Source: Porites lobata (taxonomy: Eukaryota > Cnidaria > Anthozoa > Scleractinia > Poritidae). From it: a DNA stretch of 64,000 nt. Below the pieces are notes generated by a model, which did no database searches, was not told the DNA's origin, and saw only the letters and a program-made list of their open reading frames with translations. Within the stretch, counting starts at the first letter, position 1, and each line of letters starts with the position of its first letter. Position numbers and translations under genes: made by a program. This document shows positions 11,201 to 22,690 of this stretch, piece after piece. Where the stretch lies: positions 1,166,501-1,230,500 of the forward strand of contig CALNXK010000030.1 in the NCBI GenBank assembly GCA_942486035.1, read 5' to 3'.

Positions 11201-14200
11201 ATGAAGGGAGAGCATGATCAGTTGCAGGCTAACTGTACCATGGATAATACTTTGAAGTTAAAAATGTGTTCTTGTCATAACAACTTTGTTATTTTTAACC
11301 AGTAGTTGTCATAGACAAATTCGGCTGTCAGTACTAAGTCAATAATTTGTTTCTGTTTTCATTTTAGATATGGGACAAAAACACAAGAGAATGTGTCAAA
11401 GTTTTAACTGGCCATACTGGCTCCGTTCTTTGTCTTCAATATGATGAGAATGTTACTGTCACTGGTTCAAGTGATTCCACTGTTAGGTAATGTTTTGCAA
11501 AAGCAAAAGGTGCTCTAGGGTACTTAATAATTTTTTGTTTGTTATTTCTATCAGGCGGTCCTGAAATTTGGTATCAAGAGAGTAACATGCATTAAAAAAA
11601 GACCCTAAAAGTCAAAATAACTTGTGATTTTACATTAAAGTCTCCTTTAACTTAACCCAATTCAAAAGGAGAATCTAGCAGCTGGTCAGATAAGTTTATG
11701 CCACTTTCTTCATGCACCCCATCTATTTTAGTTCTTCTTTTTTAACCTTTTACCAAAATATACAGAGAAAAGGAGTCAGACTCAGAATTAACTGTTAAAT
11801 GAGTTGACAATTTCTTTTGCAGGGTATGGAATGTTCACACTGGTGAAATGTTAAACACTTTAATCCATCACTGTGAGGCTGTTCTTCACCTGAGATTTCA
11901 AGATGGCATGATGGTGACATGTTCAAAGGTAAATAATTTTGATCTATTTAGGTTTCACCTACCAACCTACCCCTCCCCTAAGCCAACATTATCCCTTACT
12001 TCTCACTTAGGGCAAAATGTTGGCTTAGGTGAGGGGTAGGTGGGCAGTTTCCCAGGAACCTAAATTGATCCAATAATTTCTTATATAGTACGCAGTCAGC
12101 ACTCTCTATGAAGGACACTGTTGGATCATGCATTGTAGGGCGTGTCTCACAGTCGGGCCAGGTCAAGTGTACTCCCAAAGGTTCCATTAATGAATTTGTT
12201 ATTGACTGAATGCAAAGAGGTTATTGTAAAAAATTCACTGCTCATTACAGATGCAGGAAAGTAGATTTGAATTTGATAATGTCTGCGGCTAACGGATTCA
12301 TCTTTCAAGTAACTGATTTGTTAATGGAACCTATGGAAGTATGCTTGACAGTCTGGCGTGACTGTAAAGTGGTATCCAACTTTATAATAAAGGTGAGGGA
12401 CAGGACCAGGAACCAGGGACCAGGGGTCCATTTCTCAAAAAGCGCGGAAACTTTTCAGGCCCAAAGGCAAATTTCAAAATCAAAATCTGTTGAATAGTAG
12501 CTCAGTTCCTAGCTCACAAACCAGTCAATATTGCTTTGTTAACTGATAAATTTATTTTATCATTTTCAAAATTATTGGAACCTTGATCTTGAATGCAAAC
12601 ACAAAAAACACGGAACAGCTTTTTGGGGATGAAAAGGTATTGGGGCTTTCACAAAACAGACCCCAGGACCAAGAGCAGTAACTAACTCAATTGGTACTGA
12701 TGATGAGAAAACCAGTTGAGTAATATTTGTTGGGAAGCTGTAAAATGCACAAGTGTAATAAATGGACCCAAATGTTAATGTCCAATCTTAACAGTTATAC
12801 CCAAGTGTAAATAAGTTCTCAGCTGTAAAGGCTGGTTTTCACTAGTGACAGATTCATACTTGGAATCGTAAGCGGAGTCGTAACAGCACTTATGACCTAT
12901 TGAAAATCAAAAATTGGAGTCGTAAGTGAAGTCATAAGAATCAGAACGTTTCCATTTCTTCCAACTCTGCTTACGATCGCTTACTAGTGAAAACCAGATT
13001 GTCGGAAGCAGAAGCAGAAGGATAAACCAATCACAATGCATGTTCCCACGCTTTGTGATTGGTTAAGTTCTTCCATTTCTGCTTTTGACTCCAACAATCT
13101 GGTTTTCACTAGATCATAACCAGAATCGGAACGCTGTTTTCACTAGATTATGAGCTCTACACTTCTGATTACAACTCTGACTCTGACTCCGACTCCGTTG
13201 CTAGTGAAAACCAGCCTTAATTACTTTTGGCCCAACGTGGGAGAAGCTTCTATAAACAAGAACTTTGGTCTGTGATTTTCGGCAATGCAATTTTTCTACT
13301 GCTCATTTTAGTCTGTTTAGCTGATTTGGATATAGCAGGTTCTCCTCCCACAAAGTCTTATTAATTACGTAATTAATGTTAATGCATAATATTTCCAACC
13401 AGAATGATGGTTTCAATTAAGTGCCAAACAAAAGCAATGAAAAATAACTGAGCCAAGGAAGAAATTATATCACACTTCTTCCATTAGTAGTGAATAAAAA
13501 GTTGAAATGAATAATGTTAAAACAGACTACAGCATTATGCACAGTTGTTGTAGAGTGCTGTGTTGTAAAGGGCTAAGAAAGTCACTGGTTCAGTTTTTGA
13601 GAACTCACTGTCTTTGCTGGTCTTAGATTCTTCCACATTTCCTTAGGAAGTAAGTTAGTTGATAAAATAACTGGATAAAAATCACTCATGTGGATTTTTG
13701 TATAAAATAAAAATGTCCCTTGGAATTTTTTTTTGTTCAGGATCGCTCCATAGCTGTATGGGATATGCAATCACCAACGGACATCAACCTCAGAAGAGTG
13801 CTAGTTGGACACAGAGCTGCTGTCAATGTTGTCGACTTTGATGACAAATACATTGTGTCAGCCTCTGGAGATAGAACAATTAAGGTACAATCTACTTAAG
13901 TCCATGTTTCAAGCCAGCCCTTCACTGTTTAACACTTTAAAAAAAGCTTGAGACTAGGCTCCATTTTGTTCAAAGGGCAGATGGTGCTATGTCCTTGTTG
14001 ATAACTACCTAAAATTATGAAGGTCGGAGCAGTTACGCATCCATTGGTTTGCATAGACAACATATTTGATCCTTCTTGTCACATAGAGTAAATTGAGCAA
14101 TTTATGTTATGTGGAACTTAATTCATATATGTAGCTATTTTATAGGCTTCCACCCCCCCCTCGACATGTTTGATTGTTTTTGTCGGAGTGGAAAGGACTC

Positions 14201-17200
14201 ACAAATGTAACCTGAAACCCTAAAAGCAAGTCATGCCACTCCCCATTTTCTTCCCAAAAATGCAAATGGAAACCCTTCAAGCGAGAAAAGTCTACCTTCG
14301 CTTGGTGGCCTAAAAAGCTCACTCTGCTCACTAAGAAACTCCTGACGTCAACTTGTAGCTAGTCTACAAGGTGATCTGACAAAGTGAAATCTGTAAAAAT
14401 GAGAATTATTGAAACAACCATGATACTACATTTCATGTTTGATTAGATGTTGTGTGATCCACACAATCTCTTGGTAAAAACATCCTAAGGCTCCTAAAAC
14501 TTTAGTCAAATCATAAGGGAACTATAATGAATTCTGTTTATCTTTAGGTGTGGAGTACTTCCACTTGTGAGTTTGTCAGAACCCTCAATGGACACAAGCG
14601 TGGCATAGCCTGCTTACAGTACAGGGATCGACTGGTAGTTAGCGGTTCTTCAGATAATACAATTAGGTAAGACTTATATATAGCAGCTGTGAATATTAAA
14701 GGAGCTCTGTCACAAAATTTATCAAAGTTCAAACAGTGAGAACTACCAACATGTACAAATTAGTGTACAAAACATGAAAAAGAGATATAAATAGTGCAGC
14801 AAATGCCAATGGAGGCACAGATGGACAAATGAGAAGGAAATTGAATTGGATTGGAATTGTGTTTTTTGAAAACTTGTTAGCCCAACAGTTTTTCAAATTT
14901 CATTTTTGTTGTTTGTTACGTTGATACAATGCTTGGAAGACATTTTTTGGACTCAAAACTGTGATTTTGTCATTCTCAAGTAATTTCTCAAGTTCCATGA
15001 TTAGGGAAGTGTAATTGGCATTATGAAAGAAAATGAAGCAGACAGCCATGGCACAGCCCCTTTAAAATGGCAATTTATTATGTATGAAAAATAAACTTTC
15101 TTTACGTACTCACCTGGTTTTTAGAATAGTCAAAATATTTTTTGCTTCCTAAGAGTCAGTTATGTAGAGTAACTATTACTATGTAGTGGAGAAGTCGTTT
15201 AATGTCTCTCTCTTCTGAATCCATGGACAGAATTCAGTGATAGTGGCACCATTTGAATGAAACGTTTTCCACTTTCAGTTCTTTTGAATGGTGCTATTAA
15301 TTTTTTTTAACCATTTTTGAGTTACATTTTCTCAGAGGCAGGGGTTTCAATAGTAGCCGGGTAGCGGGTAGATCTAACCGCTTGCAACGGGCTGATTACC
15401 CGCTTGGAGCCTTCACATGAACGTCAACTAAGACCAGATAATTTCATCTCAGCTTCGAATTCTTGCCCAAAAATTGGGCAAAATAGGTTTTGACTATGAC
15501 TACTTCATTGTAACATAATTCTCTTCAAATTTGTTTAAATTAGTTGACTTAGGAGCAAAAAAATGTAAAAACAAAGCAACAAAAAAATACCTGAAAATGC
15601 ATGTGCGAGTGTCTAGAACTTCAAAATTTTCCGGGGGAACATGCCCCCGGACCCCCCTAGGGTCGAAGGCCTTGGGGCCTTCGGCAAATATACCCGCCTG
15701 TTACTCTTAAGTACCCACTTATGCAAAAACTTATTGAACCCCCTGCAGAGGCATAATAAAATTTACTGTTTCTGCTGCTCATAAAATTAATGGAAACAGA
15801 AGGATATCTTGATCTTTCTCTACACCTTTTTTTCTGGGTACAAACAGTAAAGCCACTCCCTAATTGTAATGAGTGTATCTTGTGATAGATTATGGGACAT
15901 TGAATGTGGAGCCTGTCTCAGAGTCTTAGAAGGGCATGAAGAATTAGTCAGGTAATAAATATTTCTTAGGTAACAAGTGGTTTTTGAATTGTGTGCTCAA
16001 CTTAGGATTTCTTTAAGTTCTGTACCTTTATCTGTCAAATGGAGACTGTTTTTATGTATTGTATCCTCAGTGTACCAATAAAACAACATGGATGTTAACT
16101 ATTAAAGAGGCCAGAATGCTGGATGGCATCCTACATCAGAAGTTGCGCTGTAAAGCACAAGTTATTTCTCATAAATTAACACTCTTCTTTCTCTCTCTGT
16201 AATTTTATTATAAAATTATTACCATGTATACAGTATGTATACAGTTAAGGGGGTTAAATTACCCTCAGTCACAGCATCTTGGAAACACATTCTATGTTTT
16301 TCTGTGACAGCTTCTTTCACTGTATCAATATTATTGTATGATGAAAACATTTTTTGAAAACGTTTTTCCTATACTTTATTCAAGAAAATTCTGCCCAGAA
16401 ATGTTCAGTTTTCCAGCCAACTACTGTAATAATGTAGTGCTTTGTTTTTGTTATGGGTTGATTACAGCATTGTGCTTTGCTTTCCATTGCCAATAAAAGA
16501 ATGGAATGGGATATCAATGCCTGTGATGGGTACTCTAGTTAGCAGAGTTCTTATATGTCACCATCTTGTTTTGCAGATGTATTCGGTTTGACAACAGAAG
16601 GATAGTTAGTGGTGCTTACGACGGGTAAGGCAACTGAAAGGAATTTCTACCATTATTTTAAGACCACAGAAAGACTGCATGTACAGAGTATTCTTTTTTA
16701 GTAGACATGTAATATTATTTATCTCAGTAATAAAGGGACTGAGTTTAAAATGTGGTCAGATTGTTTCATAAGTAAACTCTGGAAGTATATGCAGTCCCAA
16801 AACTTTGTGGTAAAGCTTTAAAGAATTTTTTGCTCGGCAACATTGTTGTGGAAATCATTGTGAGGTACTCTGCGTTTGTATGTGATTCTCAAATCTTGCT
16901 TGTGCCACATTCAATCTCCTTTTTTTTCTATTGAAGTGAAGGGACTTAAACTTAGGAAAAGATTAGAAGAGTAGAATTTTAAGAGACTTAGAAGTTTCAT
17001 GTAAGTGTAGCTAAAAGGGGAAGGTAGTTCTGGAGGATGGAATCTGATGCTGACTGGTCAACAACATGTTTCCAGAATTTTCCTATACCACCTGCACGCT
17101 TGCTGAACCAGAATTACCCAAGACTGCCCTGCTAACATGCTGAAAATTTAACCAGGACCACCTTGTGTGCCTGGTTGCCTAGTTTCTTCAAATCAAGAAG

Positions 17201-19290
17201 ATTTCACATATTACGAAAATGAATACAACGAAAAAATGATGTTTCTCTACACGAGGGAATTTAGGGTGCCTCCTCAGGATCCGGCCTCTAGGCTGGAACC
17301 GTGGGGGAGGGGGCAATAACCTTGGAAATCTCTTCACAAAATGCTTTGACAGTCATGACTTGTATGTAAGAGAAAAATAACTTCAATTAATAACGTAGTA
17401 TGTGATATTGATCAGATGCTTACCATTACAAAAACAGGACTTTAACTTGAAAACTCCTTTCGACCTCTCAAAAATGTTGGTGATACTTGGTGGACAAGGC
17501 CATGTACTACAATTGGTTTCAAGCTTGATTCAATTTCATCTGGCTGTTAAACTGTTGGAGTGTCCTCCTATTTAAGTAATAGCAAACATTTTCCATGTTT
17601 GTTATGTAAACCCTGGGATGAAGTCGAGGGTTTGGATAACTGTCGAGAATTCTTCCAACCCCTCAAGTGTTTATATCAGGCTATGCAAATACAGGAAAAA
17701 AAGATTTCCATTGCTTTTATAAATCAACTTTCTCGAGAAAAAATGCAACTCTTTGTTGTGGCACTGATTAGAAGAGAAATTCTTAACAGTCGTGAAGTCT
17801 TGCAGGCATAATCAGCTCTTCTTTAGCAAATAAGATGCTTTCCAAAATATGGATTTTTCTTTCAAGTTTCAGCTGATGAGGGAATGGGTGAATAATATAA
17901 ACTTGTTGGGTTTTCAAGTCAAAAACGTTTTCAAATTTGTGCTTGTGTGATTAACATGCAAAAAGCAAAACATCTTGACGTTACGACCATGTTTACATAC
18001 TCTCATTCAAACAGACCTCTTGTCCAATCAGAGCGCTCATACTCAGGGTTCTCAATAGATTTTTAAGTAGGAGGTGATCGCTGATAAAGTAGGAGGCAAA
18101 GGCAGAGGTGTCAAAACAAAGCAAAGAAAAGCGACTTAAACACAAAGTAAGCGGCTATAAATCCCAAAGTAAGCGGCGATTAATCGCCGGGTGCCGCCTT
18201 CTATTGAGAACCCTGCATACTATCTTAGTTATTTTATAAATGTCTCTATAAGACATCTGCAGTGTCCACACTTCCCTTTGTGGTGTGTAGTAAAATACTG
18301 TCATTATAAAGGAGTAAAAAAGAAAGCATTATGCATGCTTTTAGTACATGCTGATGTTTGATTGTTTACAGAATATTATTAAAATAATAATATAAGTAAT
18401 AAGAAATATTATTGTTTAATTTCACAAAAGGAAAATCAAAGTGTGGGACCTTCAAGCTGCACTAGACCCAAGAGCCCCCGCAGGAACATTGTGTTTGAGA
18501 ACACTTGTGGTATGTGGTATTATATTCAATGGTTTAGAATCACATTTTACCTCAAACATCAGGTCCAAGTTGACACTTTTCTCAAATCAGAAGCATTCAC
18601 TGTAAAACTTGATTTCAGAAAATATCCCTGCTACTCCCATGGATGAGTTTTTGTTTGGACCTACGGCTCCCACCCCTCTGGAAATTCTATTTTAACCTCA
18701 GACTTTCCTTTTCAAAGATACTATTTATGTGAAAATGTATATTACAGTGGAACCTCTTTATAACAAAGTCCTCAGTGTAACAAACTTTTTTTTTGACTCC
18801 AGTAATAGTAAAATATAAGACAATATGAAAAAGAACCTTGATATAAGTTATCTAACCTCGTTATAATGAACGTATTTGCCAGTTCCTTTACTCTTTGTTA
18901 TATTGAGGTTCCACTGTATGTAATTTCAAAAAGTGGAGGGGGGGGTGCAGGCCCCCTCAGCCCCTCCCCCTGTACTGGCCATGAGTCACCAAGAATGTAA
19001 GTACTTCATCCAAGCCATAATAGGTAATGTGTTGATACACTAGGTTTGGAAGATGTGGCAGATGATCTGTCCTGTCTTTTTCTACTCCTAACAAACCTGT
19101 CATGTGTCACTAAACAATTATTGATAGTTTTGTTTCAATTATTTAACAGGAACATCAAGGCAGAGTTTTCAGACTGCAGTTTGATGATTTTCAGATAGTC
19201 AGTAGTTCTCATGATGACACTATTCTAATGTGGGATTTCCTCAATTCCGACCCGAATCCAAAGAGCCAGCAACACACCGCCCTGCCATAG
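5247..19290 (+). CDS. BTRC: Beta-TrCP, F-box/WD40 substrate receptor of SCF ubiquitin ligase
   Basis: Thirteen coding exons, 504 codons: 5247-5288, 5385-5622, 8708-8894, 9736-9826, 10345-10482, 11368-11486, 11823-11928, 13741-13884, 14548-14666, 15889-15951, 16577-16624, 18431-18509, 19150-19290. All junctions are GT/AG and keep frame. The protein has a dimerisation domain (about 42-92, [16 protein letters not shown]), an F-box (about 95-140, [18 protein letters not shown]) that binds SKP1, and seven WD repeats from about 195. The propeller residues known in human BTRC to hold the phosphodegron DSGxxS appear conserved: [36 protein letters not shown] and GRVFRLQF. The family degrades beta-catenin, IkB and cell-cycle regulators. 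The N-terminus ([14 protein letters not shown]) is shorter than in vertebrates and the tail after the last repeat ([14 protein letters not shown]) differs. It is equally related to the vertebrate paralogues BTRC and FBXW11. Confidence 0.97.
5623..8707. other. beta-TrCP intron 2
   Basis: This 3.1-kb intron separates the dimerisation-domain exon from the F-box exon. It contains the TA-flanked element at 8308-8483. An open frame at 7334-7675 has no recognisable domain and I treat it as noncoding. Otherwise I see only AT-rich single-copy-looking sequence. Confidence 0.7.
8308..8483. mobile_element. Tc1/mariner (pogo/Tigger-like) MITE, CAGTCGACT family, copy 1
   Basis: Starts CAGTCGACTCTCGATAACTC, ends TATCGGGAGTCGACTG, and is flanked by TA (8306-8307, 8484-8485). 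It is 176 bp with imperfect inverted arms containing several 'ATAACTCGAAC' units. A related copy lies in the NCAPH gene at 27523-27696. Confidence 0.82.
8950..9250. repeat. Partial copy of the GACGGAATCCATC repeat
   Basis: Parts such as GAAAAATGTAAAAAAGAA, TTTGGTGTTATTACAGATA and GATGGATTCCGTCTTAAT recur at 41840-42105 in the NCAPH intron. This copy keeps only one terminal repeat. It lies in beta-TrCP intron 3; boundaries are approximate. Confidence 0.6.
11949..12062. repeat. Short foldback repeat in beta-TrCP intron 7
   Basis: The arm CCTACCCCTCCCCTAAGCC plus AACATT pairs with AATGTTGGCTTAGGTGAGGG plus GTAGG, within outer TAGGTT...AACCTA ends. At 114 bp it fits a MITE-like hairpin. I could not define a convincing target duplication. 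Confidence 0.6.
12829..13217. mobile_element. Composite non-autonomous element with TAA target duplication (PIF/Harbinger-like)
   Basis: Ends are AGGCTGGTTTTCACTAG and CTAGTGAAAACCAGCCT, each flanked by TAA (12826-12828, 13218-13220). The TTTTCACTAG motif also occurs inside, near 12984, 13100 and 13137, so the 389-bp unit seems to be made of nested or duplicated hairpins. Units resembling GGAGTCGTAA are scattered through it. A three-base TAA duplication suggests PIF/Harbinger (inference). It lies in beta-TrCP intron 7. Confidence 0.72.
18745..18916. mobile_element. pogo/Tigger-like MITE (CAGTGGAACCTC ends)
   Basis: Starts CAGTGGAACCTCTTTATAAC, ends GTTATATTGAGGTTCCACTG, and is flanked by TA (18743-18744, 18917-18918). 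It is 172 bp. These ends are widespread in pogo/Tigger-type elements. It lies in the last intron of beta-TrCP. Confidence 0.83.
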
Positions 19291-19960
19291 GGGTGTTAAA
19301 ATAGCCTATAAATTACTTTCTAGGAAGCAGATTTTTCTGTTTACATGACTGCATTGCAACTTTGTATATACAAAAATATTCTTAAAGTCGAGATAGCTGT
19401 AAATACTTTCTCTGATGTAATTCCATAGTGTTTTCAGGGCAGTACTACTTGTAGATACTTAGGTATTGTATTTTCTCTTTATTAAGCTAACTGGAGTAGG
19501 TTGGTTATTCGAAAATGTGTCGGAGAAAACAATACTTCTACTACTACAGGGGAGCAGAGGTTAAAAAACTAATGTTTTGCTTTGTTGGGAATAACAAAGG
19601 ACATGAAAATGTGTCATGGACATTTCTCCCCTTGAACGATCAGAAACAACTAGTTGTTCATTCATTTTTCATTGTAATTTAACCTTTTCCTTCCACAATA
19701 CTTGATCTTTCATTTCATTCAATAAGTCGGTTGTAAAGAGTTTTTACCATTCGTAGGAATTGTAGCTCTTTACAAATCTACTGCTAATATCCATGATTTA
19801 GTAGTGGACTCAATATTTAATGTTTGCCTTGGGATGCTAATTGCCTAGTTATAAAAATTAACATTACATAGATTTTGAATTTAAAATTCGTGGACTGTCT
19901 TGCTCTGGTAGCAACCTTTATACATCAAACAAATGTTTGCTTAAAGCAAAATTATGACCT

Positions 19961-20194
19961 GGGCCCAGTTGTTCAAAGGCCGATTAACACTAACCCGGGG
20001 TAAATTTTAATCCAGGCTTCCTTTTCTTTTCCTCAAAAGCAAGTTCTCGGATTTTTAGTATTCTTTTAAGAACATCCAGTCCTCAAATTGTAGACAAAGA
20101 ATAAAACTTAATTTGCTTTTTAAACCTTCAAATTTGAATTCAAATTTTGCACTAACCCTGGGTTATCTTAACCCAACTTTGAACAACCCGGCCC
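19961..20194. repeat. Terminal-inverted-repeat MITE (GGGCC-GTTGTTCAAAG ends)
   Basis: The left end GGGCCCAGTTGTTCAAAGG is the inverted partner of CTTTGAACAACCCGGCCC. Further pairing ('CTAACCCGGGG' with 'CCTGGGTTATC') is imperfect. A related fragment (CCAGTTGTTCGGAGGCCAAT) lies at about 10148 in beta-TrCP intron 4. No clear target duplication is visible. Confidence 0.62.
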
Positions 20195-21498
20195 TGGTTG
20201 ATAAAACAGTTCTGCAGTGAATGAAGGTTTCCCTTTATGAAATTGATTCCTTCCCTTCGGTAATATATATTTTTCTTTGGAGTTTATCATGCATTTGCTA
20301 GTTATAAGCCTTTACCCAAGTTGTTTGTGTACTGTGCCTATTACTGACGGATAAGACTTGCAGTGATTTTTAGGTATACAATGCTGTTTTACCCTGAAAG
20401 TGATCAAAATATCCTTGTGTGGTCACAAATAATTTGTGGCTTCCTTTGTGTGCCGCTTTGCTGTTGCAAGGGTGTACACAAACTTGGGAGACTTTGTCAT
20501 CAGTCTCTAAGGTTATCTAAATGATGCAATGAAACTATCAGCCAGTGAATCAAATTTGATTGGTCTATGAGCTAGGAACTCTGCTACTATTCCACAGGTT
20601 TAGATTTTAAAATTTGATGTCGTGCTCGAAAAGTTTCCCGGCAAGTAAGACTGGCTTCCAAGGCTCTTCTCTGATTATTTTTTAGGGCCAGTTGAAGCTA
20701 AGCAGGCTTAAGTCATTCTTTGTGCTTGTTAGGTACAGGTTTATTCTGGGTTGGTTTTACGGTGCTTTCAGAAACAAACTTTGCATTGTTTCATAAATTA
20801 TTCTCATCGTTGTGTTCTGTGTAGTGCTTTGTGTTTCCTTCAGGCATAACTCCAATCTGTGTATGGATTGACACAATGCAGATAATCTGTATGTTTACTT
20901 AGGTGTAGTTGTTGTTGAAATTGTTAATAATAATTATTATTACTGTTGTCTGAATTGTATAATAATAAGTCATTTCAGGTGTGGGGCAGGGTGGGGTGTT
21001 GGTTTCATTTGAAACTTATCAAACAAATTTGTTCCTTGTAAATGCTGATTTATGATGCTTATACACCATGTACATAATCTTGGCATAGTTTGTATTTCTG
21101 ATACAAATGTATTATTAAAAAAGTAATAGATTATTGTGTAATTTTTTCATTGTTTGAAAAGAACTTCATAGCAAATTTGCACATTGTACAAGGCACCCAA
21201 GGCTTAATTACCATGTGCTCTTTGGAAAATAAGCCTGCACTCCCTTCCCAAGCAAACCTCTCTTCTCACGGAGGACTGAGGGAGTGGCAGAAATTGAGCC
21301 TAGGACCAACCCTGCAGCCTAGAAAATAACTCCAGTTTGAAATCTGCAATTATTGAAAACTGTTACCAGTTCTTTGTATTTCCTGTTAAATTGAAAGCTG
21401 GAATACAGTCAAACCTCCTATTAGCAACCATCCAAAATGTGAAAATTTAGCATTCCAAAACAAAGGGGTCTCTTCATAGAAGAGGACCACACCAGACA

Positions 21499-21850
21499 CA
21501 TCCTCGGAGACCCAGGGGCAGATAGTGGGGGCGAGGGAAAGTCTAAACAGGCGGGAAAATATGGCACAAGAGAAAAGTAAAGAACGGTGAGAAGAGCCCC
21601 TGGGGACAATGTCTTACCCGACCAGTTCCAAACGGTCGCCGCCGTTCTGTCTTCTGATTGGTGCCAGAAAACTTGTGTTTTTCTGGCACCAATCAGAAGA
21701 GAGAACGGCGTCGACCGTTTGGAACTGGTCTGGTAAGACATTGTCCCCAGGGGCTCTTCTCGCCGTTCTTTTCTTTTCTTCGTGCCTTATTTTTCCGCCC
21801 GTTTAGACTTTCCCTTGCCCCCACGATCTGCCCCTGGGTCTCCGAGGATG
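21499..21850. mobile_element. Mutator-like foldback element, 352 bp
   Basis: Starts CATCCTCGGAGACCC, ends GGGTCTCCGAGGATG, and is flanked by the direct repeat CACCAGACA (21490-21498 and 21851-21859), a 9-bp target duplication. Nearly the whole element is one palindrome; the centre is at about 21675, where CCAGAAAAC meets its mirror. A 9-bp duplication with very long inverted arms fits Mutator-like (MULE) non-autonomous elements. A shorter relative is at 63736-63906. Confidence 0.88.
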
Positions 21851-22690
21851 CACCAGACACATCTTGAAGAGAATTTATTACATGCATTTTTCAAGTTGTG
21901 ATGTGTAGCTCAATGTTAATTCTCAAAGATTTTCCTTATACTCGAAGTCAGATAGTACATGCAGCAAACATCAAAATCAGATGTCCATGTGTCTAACAGT
22001 TGCTTTCAAGGTGGTAATTAAAAAGAAATGGAAATTCACAAAACTGTCTCGCAAAATGTGGTCATGGTTGCTTACAAGAGTGTTTTGGAATGGTTGGTTG
22101 CTTATGACAGGTGGCTCCACATGGAAGTGAGACTGTACAATGTATGGATACAATATGGAACAAATCATGCTTTTACAGAACTCAACAGGGGCTTTTTCAG
22201 GCCCTTTTATTAGATTGCTAACTTTTCTCTAGGAGCTCTAATAAACTGCTATCCTTTGAAGCAACATGCAATAATGCTTAGCTGGGCCATCTTGCACACA
22301 GTATTAACACTTGTAAGCCCTAATATCCTCATTAAAATTCTCCAGACTGATCTCAATACATTTCCTCAAAGAATTAGTTGAGAGAATTTGATAGAAGATC
22401 AGTTCAAATCACTTTCCCATTTGTGATCACTTTGAGAATTCTCAAAACCTTTACTCTTGATTATGTATTGACATTGTTAGGAGAAAATAGATGTTGGTCA
22501 CTCTGTTCAAACAACTGAATCTTGTGACTCTTAAGTCATTCAGGTTTGAACAGTTGGTTCGAACAGTTTTGTTGATTACAGTAGTTGCCATTTCTCCTCC
22601 ATACCTTTGCCATTATGTCACTCTCAACGGAGAAAGCTTTTCTTCAGAGTATTAAATAAGTTAAGACCAATACAAAGATTTTAAAATCTT

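Larger units (their letters stand above)
19291..22690. other. beta-TrCP 3' flank and intergenic region
   Basis: The first part is probably 3' UTR; a possible poly(A) signal ATTAAA lies at 21114-21119, but the transcript end is not certain. The interval holds the terminal-repeat element at 19961-20194 and the foldback element at 21499-21850. The open frames at 21421-21887 are read-through of that palindrome and are not genes. Confidence 0.6.

Noticed and set aside
17560..17811. 83-aa open frame in beta-TrCP intron 11
   Set aside because: No similarity to any family I know and it would interrupt the WD repeat reading; likely chance.
21421..21887. Several overlapping open frames of 60-106 aa on both strands
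   Set aside because: They are read-through of the 352-bp palindrome at 21499-21850; the same peptide start (MSYxTSSKRS) appears on both strands because the sequence is its own mirror.
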